Source: an uncultured Prochlorococcus sp. (GTDB lineage Bacteria; Cyanobacteriota; Cyanobacteriia; PCC-6307; Cyanobiaceae). From it: 64,000 bases of DNA. Both the position numbers and the translations under genes were made by a program. Under the pieces are notes generated by a model that ran no database searches, was not told the origin of the DNA, and worked only from the letters and a program-made list of their open reading frames with translations. The stretch lies in NCBI GenBank assembly GCA_902578845.1, contig CACHEM010000003.1:23958-87957 (forward strand). The letters are read 5' to 3'. Positions 8,027-15,313 of the stretch are shown one piece after another (positions within the stretch are counted from its first letter, which is position 1; every line of letters starts with the position of its first letter).

Positions 8027-8314
8027 AAGTTTTGTTACTTTCGCCTAATTTCTCAGCAAAAATAAAGCTCTTTTAATTTTATCTAAAATAATTAATCGAA
8101 GAAAGTTTAGGAAATATATATAGTTACAGATCGCTTGAGACAGGCTTTTTTATTTATTTGATGTTAAATTAAGAAATCTAGTTATTGCAATGCTTTTCAA
8201 GGAATAGGTTAGTTGCTTATTCTAGCAATATTGATTAAATATTCTAGCAGGCATAATAAAACCTAGTCATAGACTAAGTTTAATGCTCTCTATAAACAAC
8301 CACGCACCCAAAGC

Positions 8315-8542
8315 TTAAGCTGCTTCTGGAGCGAATATTCTGCTGTTCTCTTTCCAGTATCTACACCCCTTAATTAGATGATCACCTTGAGGAATAAGCT
8401 TTTGATGAAACGGACAGGTAAGGATGGTGACACAAGAACTTGTCGTGCTGTACCTGAAGTGATTGCAAGTAATACATATCTTCCGTCGTTTTCTTACTAA
8501 TATTTCGTCCTCTAGATAATCCCATTCCTGCCAGTCCTCCAT
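8315..8542 (-). CDS. Cys/His-rich small protein, 75 residues
   Basis: ATG 8542 (MEDWQEWDYLEDEI) is preferred over an upstream TTG. The centre carries CITCNHF, a later C, then CPFHQK and GCRYW, a spacing that suggests a zinc-binding fold. Family unknown. It lies between the recombinase site and phoX. Confidence 0.6.
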   Translation of the reverse strand: MEDWQEWDYLEDEILVRKRRKICITCNHFRYSTTSSCVTILTCPFHQKLIPQGDHLIKGCRYWKENSRIFAPEAA

Positions 8543-8667
8543 AGCTATATAGTACAAGTGTACTAATATTTATAGCAACTGAAAAGGGTATGAGTCAACA
8601 AGTTTTTTATTAGAAAGCAACTAAACTCTTATGCTCTTTTCGAGCTGATTTTAAACTTTAGAAACTC

Positions 8668-8686
8668 CTTAAATTAAATTTAACTT
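8668..8686 (+). promoter_or_regulatory. Candidate Pho box upstream of phoX
   Basis: CTTAAATT-AAA-TTTAACTT matches the cyanobacterial PhoB-type repeat (YTTAAYYT-like octamers spaced by 3 bp) in two tandem copies. A third copy is degenerate. It lies 39 bp before the phoX start. Confidence 0.45.
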
Positions 8687-8724
8687 TAGAGATAGATTTT
8701 TAAATTAGTTATCACTTTTATGTT

Positions 8725-10530
8725 GTGTCTGATTTTAACGAAGTTGTTTCAAGAAGAAAATTTCTTCAGGGTTCATTTGCTATAGGAATAGGTGCTTTTG
8801 CTGCTGCCACTATTCCAAGCAAAGCAATTGGATTTGGTTCAGACTTTAATGGCATTAGTTTTACACCTTTAGCAGCCAATAGTAAAGATACAATTACTGT
8901 CCCAAAAGGTTTTAGTTGGCATACGGTTGCAGCTTGGGGTGATCCATTATGGAGCGGAGCCCCTGAATTTGATCAGCAAACAAGAGGAACTGGGGAGTCG
9001 CAAGAACTATCATTTGGAGATAACAATGATGGAATGAGTCTTTTTGAGGTTAATGGCAAGTCAGTACTTGCAGTCAATAATGAATACTGTAATAGAAAAA
9101 TAATTTATGGTAACCGTGCTAGTGGGCTTCCTGAAACACCTGATGATGTTAGAAAAGGCATGGCTGCACATGGAGTATCGATTTTTGAAGTTGCACAAAA
9201 AGGTAGGAAGTGGGAAATAGTTAAAGATTCTCTTTATAACAGAAAAATTACTGCAGATACGAAAGTGGCTATAGACGGACCGGCTGCAGGTCATCCATTA
9301 CTTAAAACAGATGAGGATCAAACAGGCAAATTAGCAAGAGGTACATTTAATAATTGTGGTAATGGCAGAACTCCCTGGGGAACTTATTTAGCTTGTGAAG
9401 AGAATTTTCACGGTTATTTCTCATCTCCATCAGACCCTAATGCAAATCTGTCAGCAGATTTGAAAAGATATGGGGTTAAAACTAAAGATTGGGGTTACAA
9501 CTGGGTTATGAATCAGGATAGATTTGATGTTGTAAAAAATCCGAATGAAATTAATAGGCATGGTTATATTACTGAAATTGATCCCTCTAAGCCACAATCA
9601 ATGCCAAGGAAACAGACGGCAATGGGTAGATTTAAACATGAAAACTGTGAAGTTGTTGTCTCCAAGAATGGTCAAGTTGTTGCCTATATGGGAGATGATG
9701 AAAGAGGAGAGCATCTATACAAATTCGTTTCAAAAGGAAAGTACATAAAAGGAGCTGCATCAAATTATGATCTATTAACGGAAGGTGATTTATTTGTGGC
9801 GATTTTTAATGAGAATGGAACCGGGAGATGGGTTAATTTAAAAGAATCGGGAATGAGCGATTCAGATATTAGTATTTTCACAAGGATGGCGGCAACCCAA
9901 GTTGGTGCAACAACTATGGATCGACCTGAATGGGTGGCTGCAAATCCTAATAAAGTGGAGGCGTATTGTGCCTTAACTAATAATAAAAATAGAGGTGTTA
10001 AACCTAATCAACCTGTTAATGCAGTTAACCCAAGAGTCGAAAATCCATATGGTCAAATAGTTCGATGGACTCCTGACAATAATGAACATGCCGCTGACGG
10101 GTTTAAATGGGATTTATTTGCAATGGCTGGTAATCCTGTTGTTGGTGAAGGTTTAATGAAGGGCTCTGAAAATATTACGAAGGATAATATGTTTAATTCA
10201 CCTGATGGAATCGCATTTGATTCAAAAGGTAACTTATGGATACAAACTGATGGTAAATATACTAATCAAGGAGCCTTTGAAGGAATGGGTAATAACCAAA
10301 TGTTATGCGCAAATCCTAGGACAGGTAAAATTGACAGATTTTTAGTAGGTCCTAAAGAGTGTGAAATCACTGGTATCACATGGAGTAGTGATAAAAAGAC
10401 TATGTTTGTAGGAGTCCAGCATCCAGGTGAAAATAATCCTGACAAATGTCACTTTCCTGATGGTGGGAGCTCAGTACCCAGATCGGCTATTGTTGCAATC
10501 AGCAGAAATGATGGCAAAACAATTGGCTGA
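8725..10530 (+). CDS. phoX: PhoX-type alkaline phosphatase (DUF839)
   Basis: The 601-residue protein starts at GTG 8725 and opens with a Tat signal (SRRKFLQG then a hydrophobic Ala-rich segment), consistent with export. The body has features of the PhoX/DUF839 family: NNEYCNR, GTFNNCGNGRTPWGTYL, CEENFHGYF, KHENCEVV, GDDERGEHLYKF, SPDGIAFD. PhoX enzymes are calcium/iron-dependent phosphomonoesterases that scavenge organic phosphate in the periplasm. The upstream Pho box suggests phosphate control. It lies next to the recombinase, so it may be cargo of an integrative element. Confidence 0.85.
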   Translation: MSDFNEVVSRRKFLQGSFAIGIGAFAAATIPSKAIGFGSDFNGISFTPLAANSKDTITVPKGFSWHTVAAWGDPLWSGAPEFDQQTRGTGESQELSFGDNNDGMSLFEVNGKSVLAVNNEYCNRKIIYGNRASGLPETPDDVRKGMAAHGVSIFEVAQKGRKWEIVKDSLYNRKITADTKVAIDGPAAGHPLLKTDEDQTGKLARGTFNNCGNGRTPWGTYLACEENFHGYFSSPSDPNANLSADLKRYGVKTKDWGYNWVMNQDRFDVVKNPNEINRHGYITEIDPSKPQSMPRKQTAMGRFKHENCEVVVSKNGQVVAYMGDDERGEHLYKFVSKGKYIKGAASNYDLLTEGDLFVAIFNENGTGRWVNLKESGMSDSDISIFTRMAATQVGATTMDRPEWVAANPNKVEAYCALTNNKNRGVKPNQPVNAVNPRVENPYGQIVRWTPDNNEHAADGFKWDLFAMAGNPVVGEGLMKGSENITKDNMFNSPDGIAFDSKGNLWIQTDGKYTNQGAFEGMGNNQMLCANPRTGKIDRFLVGPKECEITGITWSSDKKTMFVGVQHPGENNPDKCHFPDGGSSVPRSAIVAISRNDGKTIG

Positions 10531-10639
10531 GGATAGGTACTTTACCCGTACTTTATTTTTCCTTAAACCGTACATACTGATACTCATAAATGATATGCGT
10601 TGGTAGTTAGAACATAGGTGTAGCAAGTAGGAAGAAATC

Positions 10640-10780
10640 ATGAATAAAAGAGTTCCTTATACAATCATTCCTAAATACTTTAGGACTATTAACGATATAG
10701 ATAACGGAGCAAATATCAAAGTAATTTATTGGAAACTTAGGTGTGAAGAGAACCCTTCATATCGCGGCTGCGAAATTTAA
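10640..10780 (+). CDS. Microprotein, 46 residues, C-terminal Cys-Pro-Cys motif
   Basis: ATG 10640 follows AGGAAGAAATC. The product ends LRCEENPSYRGCEI, sharing the C-x3-P-x4-C-x-(I/V) ending with the microproteins at 17457 and 17805. A CCGTAC element about 70 bp upstream resembles the leader motif of the other microprotein genes. No membrane segment; function unknown. Confidence 0.5.
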   Translation: MNKRVPYTIIPKYFRTINDIDNGANIKVIYWKLRCEENPSYRGCEI

Positions 10781-10834
10781 TTGCTGAAACTGTAGATATA
10801 TAAATATATTCAATCTTAACTTTGCTTAATCTGC

Positions 10835-11002
10835 TTATAAAAAGTTTAAAGGATAATCGACATTAGCTGGTTCCAAGTGTTTAGCATAACAAGCGGTAGT
10901 ACAGTCTACCCCCTCACTATTGATACTGCATGAAGTAATACAATCGAAGAAACTTTCCAAAGCATCTGAATTTTTGATGTTTGATAAAATGTCTTTTTTC
11001 AT
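10835..11002 (-). CDS. Twin CX3C microprotein, 55 residues
   Basis: ATG 11002 with GGAG 10 bp upstream is a better start than the in-frame codon at 11035. The product contains FFDCITSC and CTTACYAKHL, a twin C-x3-C arrangement. The protein at 43268 has the same plan (YFECITEC, CITRCLEVHL), so the pair defines a family. The spacing resembles helical hairpins held by two disulphides or a metal site, which is inference. Confidence 0.65.
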   Translation of the reverse strand: MKKDILSNIKNSDALESFFDCITSCSINSEGVDCTTACYAKHLEPANVDYPLNFL

Positions 11003-11051
11003 AATTAATTCTCCAATCTGCAGAACATCTAGCAACTTTTTCCTAATAAAG

Positions 11052-11162
11052 TCAAATTTTAGGTAAAGTACCTAATCTAAAGGTTTTTAAATTTGGCACT
11101 TGATATCTATATTGTTCTTGTTGTAGATGAATCTTAATTACTTTGAAATTATTTGCACCCAT
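11052..11162 (-). CDS. Possible 36-residue basic microprotein
   Basis: ATG 11162 preceded by GGTGG encodes MGANNFKVIKIHLQQEQYRY followed by VPNLKTFRLGTLPKI. No paralogue was seen in the window, so support is limited to the start signal and the compact frame. Confidence 0.3.
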   Translation of the reverse strand: MGANNFKVIKIHLQQEQYRYQVPNLKTFRLGTLPKI

Positions 11163-11252
11163 AGACCACCGCTTTGCTTAGGTTGTAATGGATGCTTTTT
11201 AATATTGGCAAAATAGAAATAAATATGAGAAGTTTGTTTTGATGTAAACCCA

Positions 11253-11296
11253 ATAAAAAAAGAGATTGAATCCTGCCTTTAGAAAACAATCTCTTT
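11253..11296 (-). terminator. Rho-independent terminator
   Basis: A perfect 10-bp stem (AAAGAGATTG, 11259-11268; CAATCTCTTT, 11287-11296) is followed on the minus strand by a T7 run. It would end the transcript that starts near the leader motif at 11444-11474. Confidence 0.7.
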
Positions 11297-11370
11297 CACT
11301 TAGTTATGTGTCGGAATAAATTAACAACGCACCTAAATCATTGATCCTTGTTGTTAATGTTGTCGGCTGC

Positions 11371-11412
11371 TTAAACCAATCTAATGAACTTCTCTGGTGG
11401 ACTATCGATCAT
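11371..11412 (-). CDS. 13-codon micro-ORF with a strong ribosome-binding site
   Basis: GGAGGG is placed 8 bp before ATG 11412, encoding MIDSPPEKFIRLV. The start is downstream of a copy of the microprotein leader motif and upstream of a strong terminator, so a short transcript of about 200 nt is plausible. It may be a real micropeptide or just part of a small RNA. Confidence 0.25.
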   Translation of the reverse strand: MIDSPPEKFIRLV

Positions 11413-11443
11413 TTCTAATCCCTCCGTTTGACTAATAGGAAGC

Positions 11444-11474
11444 TAGTACGGATAAATTTTTTTGTATATGCGTA
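11444..11474 (-). promoter_or_regulatory. Microprotein leader motif, copy at 11.4 kb
   Basis: The minus strand reads TACGCATATAC, a T-poor gap, then ATCCGTACTA. This matches the arrangement at 11575 (plus), 17750 and 24380 (minus). Confidence 0.4.
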
Positions 11475-11574
11475 GATATGCTGATTTATTTGAAACTTAG
11501 TATTTAAAATAAATTCTTATTTTTAGTTTCGAAGTTAATTAAAGTAATTGCCTGATATTTTTTTAGGTATTCAT

Positions 11575-11606
11575 ACGCTTGCTTTTTAGATATCAAACGT
11601 ACTAAG
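11575..11606 (+). promoter_or_regulatory. Microprotein leader motif ahead of the 11636 operon
   Basis: ACGCTTGCTTTTTAGATATC then AAACGTACTAAG, followed 15 bp later by AAAGGAGG and the start codon. Nearly the same string, with ATC in place of AAA, stands on the opposite strand ahead of the 33-residue gene at 17617. It is probably a promoter/operator or a conserved transcript leader. Confidence 0.55.
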
Positions 11607-11635
11607 TAATACTCAAATCAAAGGAGGTTAATCAA

Positions 11636-11797
11636 ATGACCAACTTAGGATTAGAGCTACTCATATTGACTGTCTTACTTATTTATTTTGGAGTTTTCAT
11701 GACTCAAAGTATTTATAGAAAATATGAAAAAGCCTATCTACGCAAAACAATTTTTTGCAGCAAATCACAAAGCGACCCCTATTGCATTGCTGAATAA
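11636..11797 (+). CDS. MTNL-type single-span microprotein, 53 residues
   Basis: AAAGGAGG precedes ATG 11636. The product starts MTNLGLELLILTVLLIYFGV (one membrane span) and ends FCSKSQSDPYCIAE. A paralogue at 22892 shares MTNLxxELL, the span and FCSxSxSxPYC. First gene of a three-gene operon (11636, 11834, 12033), each with its own GGAGG. Confidence 0.68.
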   Translation: MTNLGLELLILTVLLIYFGVFMTQSIYRKYEKAYLRKTIFCSKSQSDPYCIAE

Positions 11798-11833
11798 TAG
11801 GGTTTAAAAATTTTCAAAAAACAAAGGAGGTTA

Positions 11834-12019
11834 ATGATGTCTTGCGGAAATCCTTATAAACATAAGATTCAAAATACAATACATTTTTTTCTAGATACAT
11901 TCTCAGGTCGGAATTCAAACTCGAGAGCTTTGACTGATGATCAAATGGAATGTATGCAATTTGGCATCTGTTCTTTTATTCCAAAAAAATTAGAAGAAAT
12001 TCCTTATTTTCATTACTAA
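11834..12019 (+). CDS. Microprotein with MECMQFGIC motif, 61 residues
   Basis: AAAGGAGGTTAATG places the start at 11834 (a second ATG follows directly). The product contains LTDDQMECMQFGICSFIPKK and ends EEIPYFHY. A paralogue on the minus strand at 22181 has LTEAQMECMQFGIC and ends EEVPFFHY. The two Cys lie in C-x5-C spacing. Function unknown. Confidence 0.68.
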   Translation: MMSCGNPYKHKIQNTIHFFLDTFSGRNSNSRALTDDQMECMQFGICSFIPKKLEEIPYFHY

Positions 12020-12032
12020 TTAGGAGGAAACA

Positions 12033-12206
12033 ATGAAGATTAAAAAACCCCTCACTCTACCCCAGAAGTACTTTAATGAATTTCAAAACTACTTTCATAA
12101 TGCTGATGAGAAATTAGTTTCATATAGTTATATCCCTGAATATCTTAAGAAAACTACTTCAAAAAAACCAAAAACTCTTTTTAAAAATCATTTAAATATT
12201 GACTGA
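12033..12206 (+). CDS. Basic microprotein, 57 residues
   Basis: AGGAGGAAACA precedes ATG 12033. The product is hydrophilic and rich in Lys, Tyr and Phe (PQKYFNEFQNYFHNADEKLV), with no membrane segment. It is the third gene of the 11636 operon. Confidence 0.55.
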   Translation: MKIKKPLTLPQKYFNEFQNYFHNADEKLVSYSYIPEYLKKTTSKKPKTLFKNHLNID

Positions 12207-12276
12207 TAATACTAAATTCGTGAAATCAGGATATCAATCAGAAAAAATGATTAAGGGATTCGGATAATTTTTTCAT

Positions 12277-12660
12277 TTATTCCCAAGTTTTCATATCAGT
12301 AGTTCCTTGTGATCTTTGCATCCAAGAATATTTCCAAGTACCATTTACATTTTTAAAAATACACGTGTAAGTTGAAAGATCTTTATTTTGATTCCCTTTA
12401 TAACTAAAGATTTCATTTAAGGTAAAAACTGCGTAAGCTATCTCACCGTAAATTTCAATCTTGTGGGTTTTGATTAGTTCTGATGATTCTGCAACTAAGT
12501 CTTTACTATCAAACATTCCCACTAATCCCTTTGCAGAGATTGGATTTCCACTCGGTCTTACAGCCAAAAAATCTTCAGTTACGTTTGGTATTAGAAAAGA
12601 AGAATCTTCACTGGTTGCATAACCATTAATTAAATCTTCTATGGCTTTAGTATTTGACAT
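12277..12660 (-). CDS. NTF2/SnoaL-like protein
   Basis: The 127-residue protein has the NTF2-like cone pattern (AIEDLINGYATSED; DFLAVRPSGNPISAKG; TWKYSWMQRS). A paralogue at 31548 shares FLxxRPSGNPIxAKG and WMQRSxG. Such folds bind small hydrophobic ligands or act as enzymes; no specific substrate can be named. The leader is a dispersed hairpin-palindrome copy (12668-12705). Confidence 0.7.
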   Translation of the reverse strand: MSNTKAIEDLINGYATSEDSSFLIPNVTEDFLAVRPSGNPISAKGLVGMFDSKDLVAESSELIKTHKIEIYGEIAYAVFTLNEIFSYKGNQNKDLSTYTCIFKNVNGTWKYSWMQRSQGTTDMKTWE

Positions 12661-12667
12661 TAAAAAA

Positions 12668-12705
12668 GGAGCTAATTTCTCCTTAGTTTAGATCGACTTT
12701 CAATT
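12668..12705 (+). repeat. Dispersed hairpin-palindrome element, copy 3
   Basis: GGAG-CTAATTT-CTCC followed by TTTAGATCGACTTTCAATT. On the minus strand the hairpin and T-run end immediately before the ATG of the NTF2-like gene. Confidence 0.65.
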
Positions 12706-12849
12706 GAAGTCTTATAAAACTACTTGACCTAAACCTTTAAAAATTTTTGCGCAGATACACAATAAAATACAATTATGTAACAGTAACGTATAGATTTAAT
12801 ATAAATACAAGTATATGTGACTAATTTCTTTACATTAATTAATATTAAT

Positions 12850-12867
12850 GTTACATTAGTTTACATA
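12850..12867 (+). promoter_or_regulatory. HLR1-like site (RpaB) ahead of the hli operon
   Basis: GTTACATT-AG-TTTACATA matches the cyanobacterial HLR1 consensus, two (G/T)TTACA(T/A)(T/A) repeats separated by 2 bp. It lies 18 bp before the first hli ATG. HLR1 is bound by RpaB in other cyanobacteria and gives high-light induction. Confidence 0.6.
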
Positions 12868-12884
12868 AATTACTTTTTATAAAA

Positions 12885-12992
12885 ATGACCCCAGAAGCAG
12901 AAAGATTTAACGGTTGGGCAGCAATGCTCGGTTTCGTTGCAGCTGTTGGCGCATACGTAACAACTGGTCAAATTATTCCTGGTTGGTTCTAA
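12885..12992 (+). CDS. hli: High-light-inducible protein, 35 residues
   Basis: The whole protein is one Hli/CAB helix (ERFNGWAAMLGFVAAVGAYV then TTGQIIPGWF) with the chlorophyll-binding E-x2-N-G-x-A-A-M pattern. It would dimerise in the thylakoid membrane and protect photosystems under excess light. The stop overlaps the next start (TAATG). The protein is identical to the one at 39356-39463. Confidence 0.9.
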   Translation: MTPEAERFNGWAAMLGFVAAVGAYVTTGQIIPGWF

Positions 12993-13126
12993 TGAAAAAC
13001 ACAAAAACAGTTGAGAAGGAAAAGGTTATAGCTGAGAAGCTTAACGGCAGATTTGCAATGTTGGGCTTTATTGCTCTTGTTGGCGCTTATCTAACAACAG
13101 GTCAAATTATTCCAGGCTTTGTGTAA
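12992..13126 (+). CDS. hli: High-light-inducible protein, 44 residues
   Basis: ATG 12992 overlaps the previous stop. A basic N-terminus (KTVEKEKVIAEKLNGRFAM) precedes one CAB-type helix ending TTGQIIPGFV. An apparent longer frame from 12914 is a shadow inside the first hli gene. Paralogues lie at 15158 and 39216. Confidence 0.9.
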   Translation: MKNTKTVEKEKVIAEKLNGRFAMLGFIALVGAYLTTGQIIPGFV

Positions 13127-13308
13127 TGCTCGAGGCAGGAATTAACACTTGGATTAACACTATACTTTTTCCTTTTATGCCAGTCATAACAGTATTTCTT
13201 GTTAGTGCATTAATGTTGAGTGATTTGCCATGGAATGATGATGATGACGATGATGATGGCGGTGGATTAATCTCCCCGGTGTACAACTACGTTCCCCAAG
13301 GAGCTTAG
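13126..13308 (+). CDS. Small membrane protein with acidic DGG motif, 60 residues
   Basis: ATG 13126 overlaps the hli stop. One membrane span (about residues 10-31) precedes WNDDDDDDDGGGLISPVYN. The acidic run followed by GG-x-LI recurs at 47226 (DQDGGMLIPAYS) and 48533 (DQDGGKLIKSF). Co-transcription with hli suggests a thylakoid or light-stress role. Confidence 0.7.
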   Translation: MLEAGINTWINTILFPFMPVITVFLVSALMLSDLPWNDDDDDDDGGGLISPVYNYVPQGA

Positions 13309-13323
13309 AGAACATATACCAAA

Positions 13324-13437
13324 ATGATTTTCATTTCATCTTTATTTAACTCAGTCCCTTCAAGTGCTAAAGACCTTTTAGAATTTGGTTTCTTTCTTAC
13401 TGTGGGTATTACAGCAGGAAAAGTAGGACTCTTATGA
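13324..13437 (+). CDS. Microprotein, 37 residues
   Basis: ATG 13324 encodes MIFISSLFNSVPSSAKDLLE followed by a short hydrophobic segment. The stop overlaps the next start (ATGA). It lies in the hli operon. Confidence 0.5.
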   Translation: MIFISSLFNSVPSSAKDLLEFGFFLTVGITAGKVGLL

Positions 13438-13520
13438 AAACATATCTAATTGCCATATCACTATTTGGCATTGCAGTAATTACTACTGCGATAGCACCAA
13501 GTATTGCTTACGCACTATAA
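13434..13520 (+). CDS. Signal-peptide-like microprotein, 28 residues
   Basis: ATG 13434 overlaps the previous stop. The product is a single hydrophobic helix ending SIAYAL, resembling a signal peptide with an Ala-x-Ala-type end but no mature part. It is part of the hli operon by overlap. Confidence 0.45.
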   Translation: MKTYLIAISLFGIAVITTAIAPSIAYAL

Positions 13521-13555
13521 AAATTTAATCACTCTTATTAACGAACAATTAAAAA

Positions 13556-13684
13556 ATGGAAAACTCAAAACCAACTTATTGGCAAAATGCCGAGAGAACC
13601 AATGGAAGAATGGCAATGATGGGTTTATTCGCATTGGTTGTAAACTACGGTCTTTTTGGCTGGATCATCCCAGGTATTTTTTAA
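13556..13684 (+). CDS. hli: High-light-inducible protein, 42 residues
   Basis: ATG 13556 gives a CAB-type helix with AERTNGRMAMMGLFALVVNY and the ending WIIPGIF. This is a distinct Hli subtype, lacking TTGQ. A 61-residue frame starting at 13504 in another register is a shadow. Confidence 0.88.
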   Translation: MENSKPTYWQNAERTNGRMAMMGLFALVVNYGLFGWIIPGIF

Positions 13685-13685
13685 A

Positions 13686-13781
13686 ATGAATATAGATATT
13701 TTCTTAATCTCTTTCTTTACATATCTATTAGTGCCAGTGGTAATGGTTGCTAAGGGTAGAAAAAAAAAGGGGGCATTTTAA
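13686..13781 (+). CDS. Small membrane protein, 31 residues
   Basis: ATG 13686 starts 1 bp after the hli stop. One membrane span (FLISFFTYLLVPVVMV) is followed by a basic tail AKGRKKKGAF. Operon membership supports the call. Confidence 0.55.
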   Translation: MNIDIFLISFFTYLLVPVVMVAKGRKKKGAF

Positions 13782-13782
13782 A

Positions 13783-13959
13783 ATGTCTTATTTCGCAAAA
13801 AATAATTATATAAAATATGACGAATGGTTTGATGAGAATATTTCTCCACTTGATTTAAAATTTTATTACGAAGAAAAACGATTCTCAAATACTCTTCATG
13901 AAAAATTTTATTTATTGTCAACCTCAAAAATATTTATTGGGGGTTCTGAAAAAAAATGA
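13783..13959 (+). CDS. Hypothetical 58-residue protein
   Basis: ATG 13783 starts 1 bp after the previous stop and is preferred over the upstream frame at 13747. The protein is soluble, rich in Tyr/Phe/Lys (MSYFAKNNYIKYDEWFDENI). Last gene of the hli operon as read here. Confidence 0.55.
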   Translation: MSYFAKNNYIKYDEWFDENISPLDLKFYYEEKRFSNTLHEKFYLLSTSKIFIGGSEKK

Positions 13960-14035
13960 TTAATATAAAATATTTTTTAATTACCGCCCCATATAAAATT
14001 AAAGAAAAATAAGGTAAGTGCTTTTTTTTATCCAC

Positions 14036-14059
14036 AAAAAAAGGACGTAAGATACGTCC
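14036..14059 (-). terminator. Minus-strand hairpin with T-run
   Basis: GGACGT-ATCTT-ACGTCC on the minus strand is followed by seven T. No minus-strand gene precedes it closely, so it may end an antisense or small RNA, or serve to insulate the hli operon. Confidence 0.5.
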
Positions 14060-14074
14060 GATTAAAAAGCTTGA

Positions 14075-14226
14075 TAATCCCCATCACCCAGCCTTTTTAA
14101 AAATAATAGCACTATATATGGTGTTTGTATGTAATAAATTTTACCTATTGATGGGGTTGTAAGTTTCCATTTATTTTGTCATGATAGAAATCCCCATCAC
14201 CTAGGCTCGCAAGAGTCTTTTTTTTT
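14075..14226 (+). ncRNA. Candidate small RNA with tandem CCCCATCACC motifs
   Basis: CCCCATCACC(C/T)AG occurs twice (about 14079 and 14192), and GATGGGG in between (about 14148) can pair with either copy. The 3' end is a good terminator (14203-14226). No open frame explains the conservation. The 5' end is not defined. No other gene is seen between 13960 and 14353. Confidence 0.35.
14203..14226 (+). terminator. Rho-independent terminator with GCAA loop
   Basis: AGGCTC-GCAA-GAGTCT forms a 6-bp stem (one G-T pair) closed by a GNRA tetraloop and followed by nine T. Confidence 0.75.
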
Positions 14227-14353
14227 GCCTGTAATAACAAATAAGTGAAGGATTGAAAAAAATAACAAAAGAAACATATAACAGTCTCTCTAGATACACA
14301 ATAATTCCATCGCAAAGTATTAGTATGCCTTTACTGAAGTGAAGGTATTCAAT

Positions 14354-14608
14354 ATGTCACTAAAAAATCAAACTAATGGTATTTATCCATGGGATTATCA
14401 AATAGGAGATGATAATTTCCAATTTGAGCCTTGAATTCTAAAGAAAGGAAAGGAATATGTAACTATTGAGAAAAACATAGATAACAAAGGATTTTTTTAT
14501 TTACATAAGAATGAAGAAAAACGTCTTTCTCTTAACGCTTTACAAACAAAATCTACATTTAACCAATTAATCAATTTTGGATATGAGCTACGAAAAAGTA
14601 AGTTCTAA
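14354..14608 (+). pseudogene. 84-codon gene interrupted by an in-frame TGA
   Basis: ATG 14354 reads MSLKNQTNGIYPWDYQIGDD, then TGA at 14432-14434. The same frame continues without interruption for 57 more codons to TAA 14608 (ILKKGKEYVTIEKNIDNKG and onward). Changing TGA to TGG would restore one 84-residue protein. A recent nonsense mutation or a sequencing error explains this best. Family unknown. Confidence 0.5.
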
Positions 14609-14647
14609 TTTTCTAAAACTACATTTTATTGAGATATAACTTTGATT

Positions 14648-14767
14648 TTAGATTATTAATAAGAATCGGAGTCCTAACGGTAACCACAGACATAGAAGCA
14701 TCAATAGAAAAAGTGTAATAGCATGCACATTTGGAATGTAATGCTCTTTAAAAACTTTAGTCTTCAT
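14648..14767 (-). CDS. Small membrane protein, 39 residues
   Basis: ATG 14767 encodes a short polar N-terminus then one strong span (AITLFLLMLLCLWLPLGLRF). It starts 3 bp after the stop of the 29-residue gene at 14771, suggesting a two-gene operon. Confidence 0.5.
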   Translation of the reverse strand: MKTKVFKEHYIPNVHAITLFLLMLLCLWLPLGLRFLLII

Positions 14768-14770
14768 GAT

Positions 14771-14860
14771 CTATCTAGCTTTCTTTAATTTTATCTCTCT
14801 TCTAATTAGTAAAGCTATAACAACTACACACATATTCATTAGAAAGACGTCTAATGGCAT
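14771..14860 (-). CDS. Small membrane protein, 29 residues
   Basis: ATG 14860 encodes one span (LDVFLMNMCVVVIALLI) and a basic tail RREIKLKKAR, an N-out/C-in-type topology. It is closely followed by the 39-residue gene. Nothing else is recognised from here to 15157. Confidence 0.45.
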   Translation of the reverse strand: MPLDVFLMNMCVVVIALLIRREIKLKKAR

Positions 14861-15157
14861 TAATAAAAAAGTATCTACTTAATTGATAGCAAGAATGTTA
14901 GTCTTAAAATATTAAGATTTACTGATAGTTAGAGAGAGAAAACATCAAAAATGGGTGAAAAAAGATGCAAAAAGTTAATTATTTGTTGAAAGAAATTAAA
15001 TTTTAGAAAGGGTAACTAAATAAAGGATATTGATGATTTTGACTCATAACTGTGACAGTTTGCTTTAATTTATTTAAAATCTAAGATAAATAGTAATATT
15101 ACTTTACAGTAAGTAATATAAATGTTACATTTGTAAATGTAGAATTCCATTCTTCTT

Positions 15158-15313
15158 ATGAACTCAAAAAAAGTTAAAGTTCTCGAAACAAAAACAGTTG
15201 AGAAGGAAAAAGTTGTTGCTGAAAAGCTCAATGGCAGATTTGCCATGATTGGCTTCATAGCTGCTATTGGTGCTTACTTAACAACAGGTCAAATTATTCC
15301 TGGGTTCGTCTAA
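15158..15313 (+). CDS. hli: High-light-inducible protein, 51 residues
   Basis: ATG 15158 encodes a basic N-terminal extension (TKTVEKEKVVAEKLNGRFAM) and a CAB-type helix ending TTGQIIPGFV, close to the proteins at 12992 and 39216. The leader holds GTTACATT but not a complete HLR1 pair. Confidence 0.9.
   Translation: MNSKKVKVLETKTVEKEKVVAEKLNGRFAMIGFIAAIGAYLTTGQIIPGFV

Noticed and set aside
12914..12991. N-terminal extension of the hli gene at 12992 (and the same at 39357-39434)
   Set aside because: The extension reads through the other hli gene in a different frame, giving a Cys/Trp/Arg-rich non-Hli sequence. The overlapping TAATG start is the normal one.
13504..13689. 61-residue frame over the hli gene at 13556
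   Set aside because: It is out of frame with the clear Hli protein and has no ribosome-binding site.
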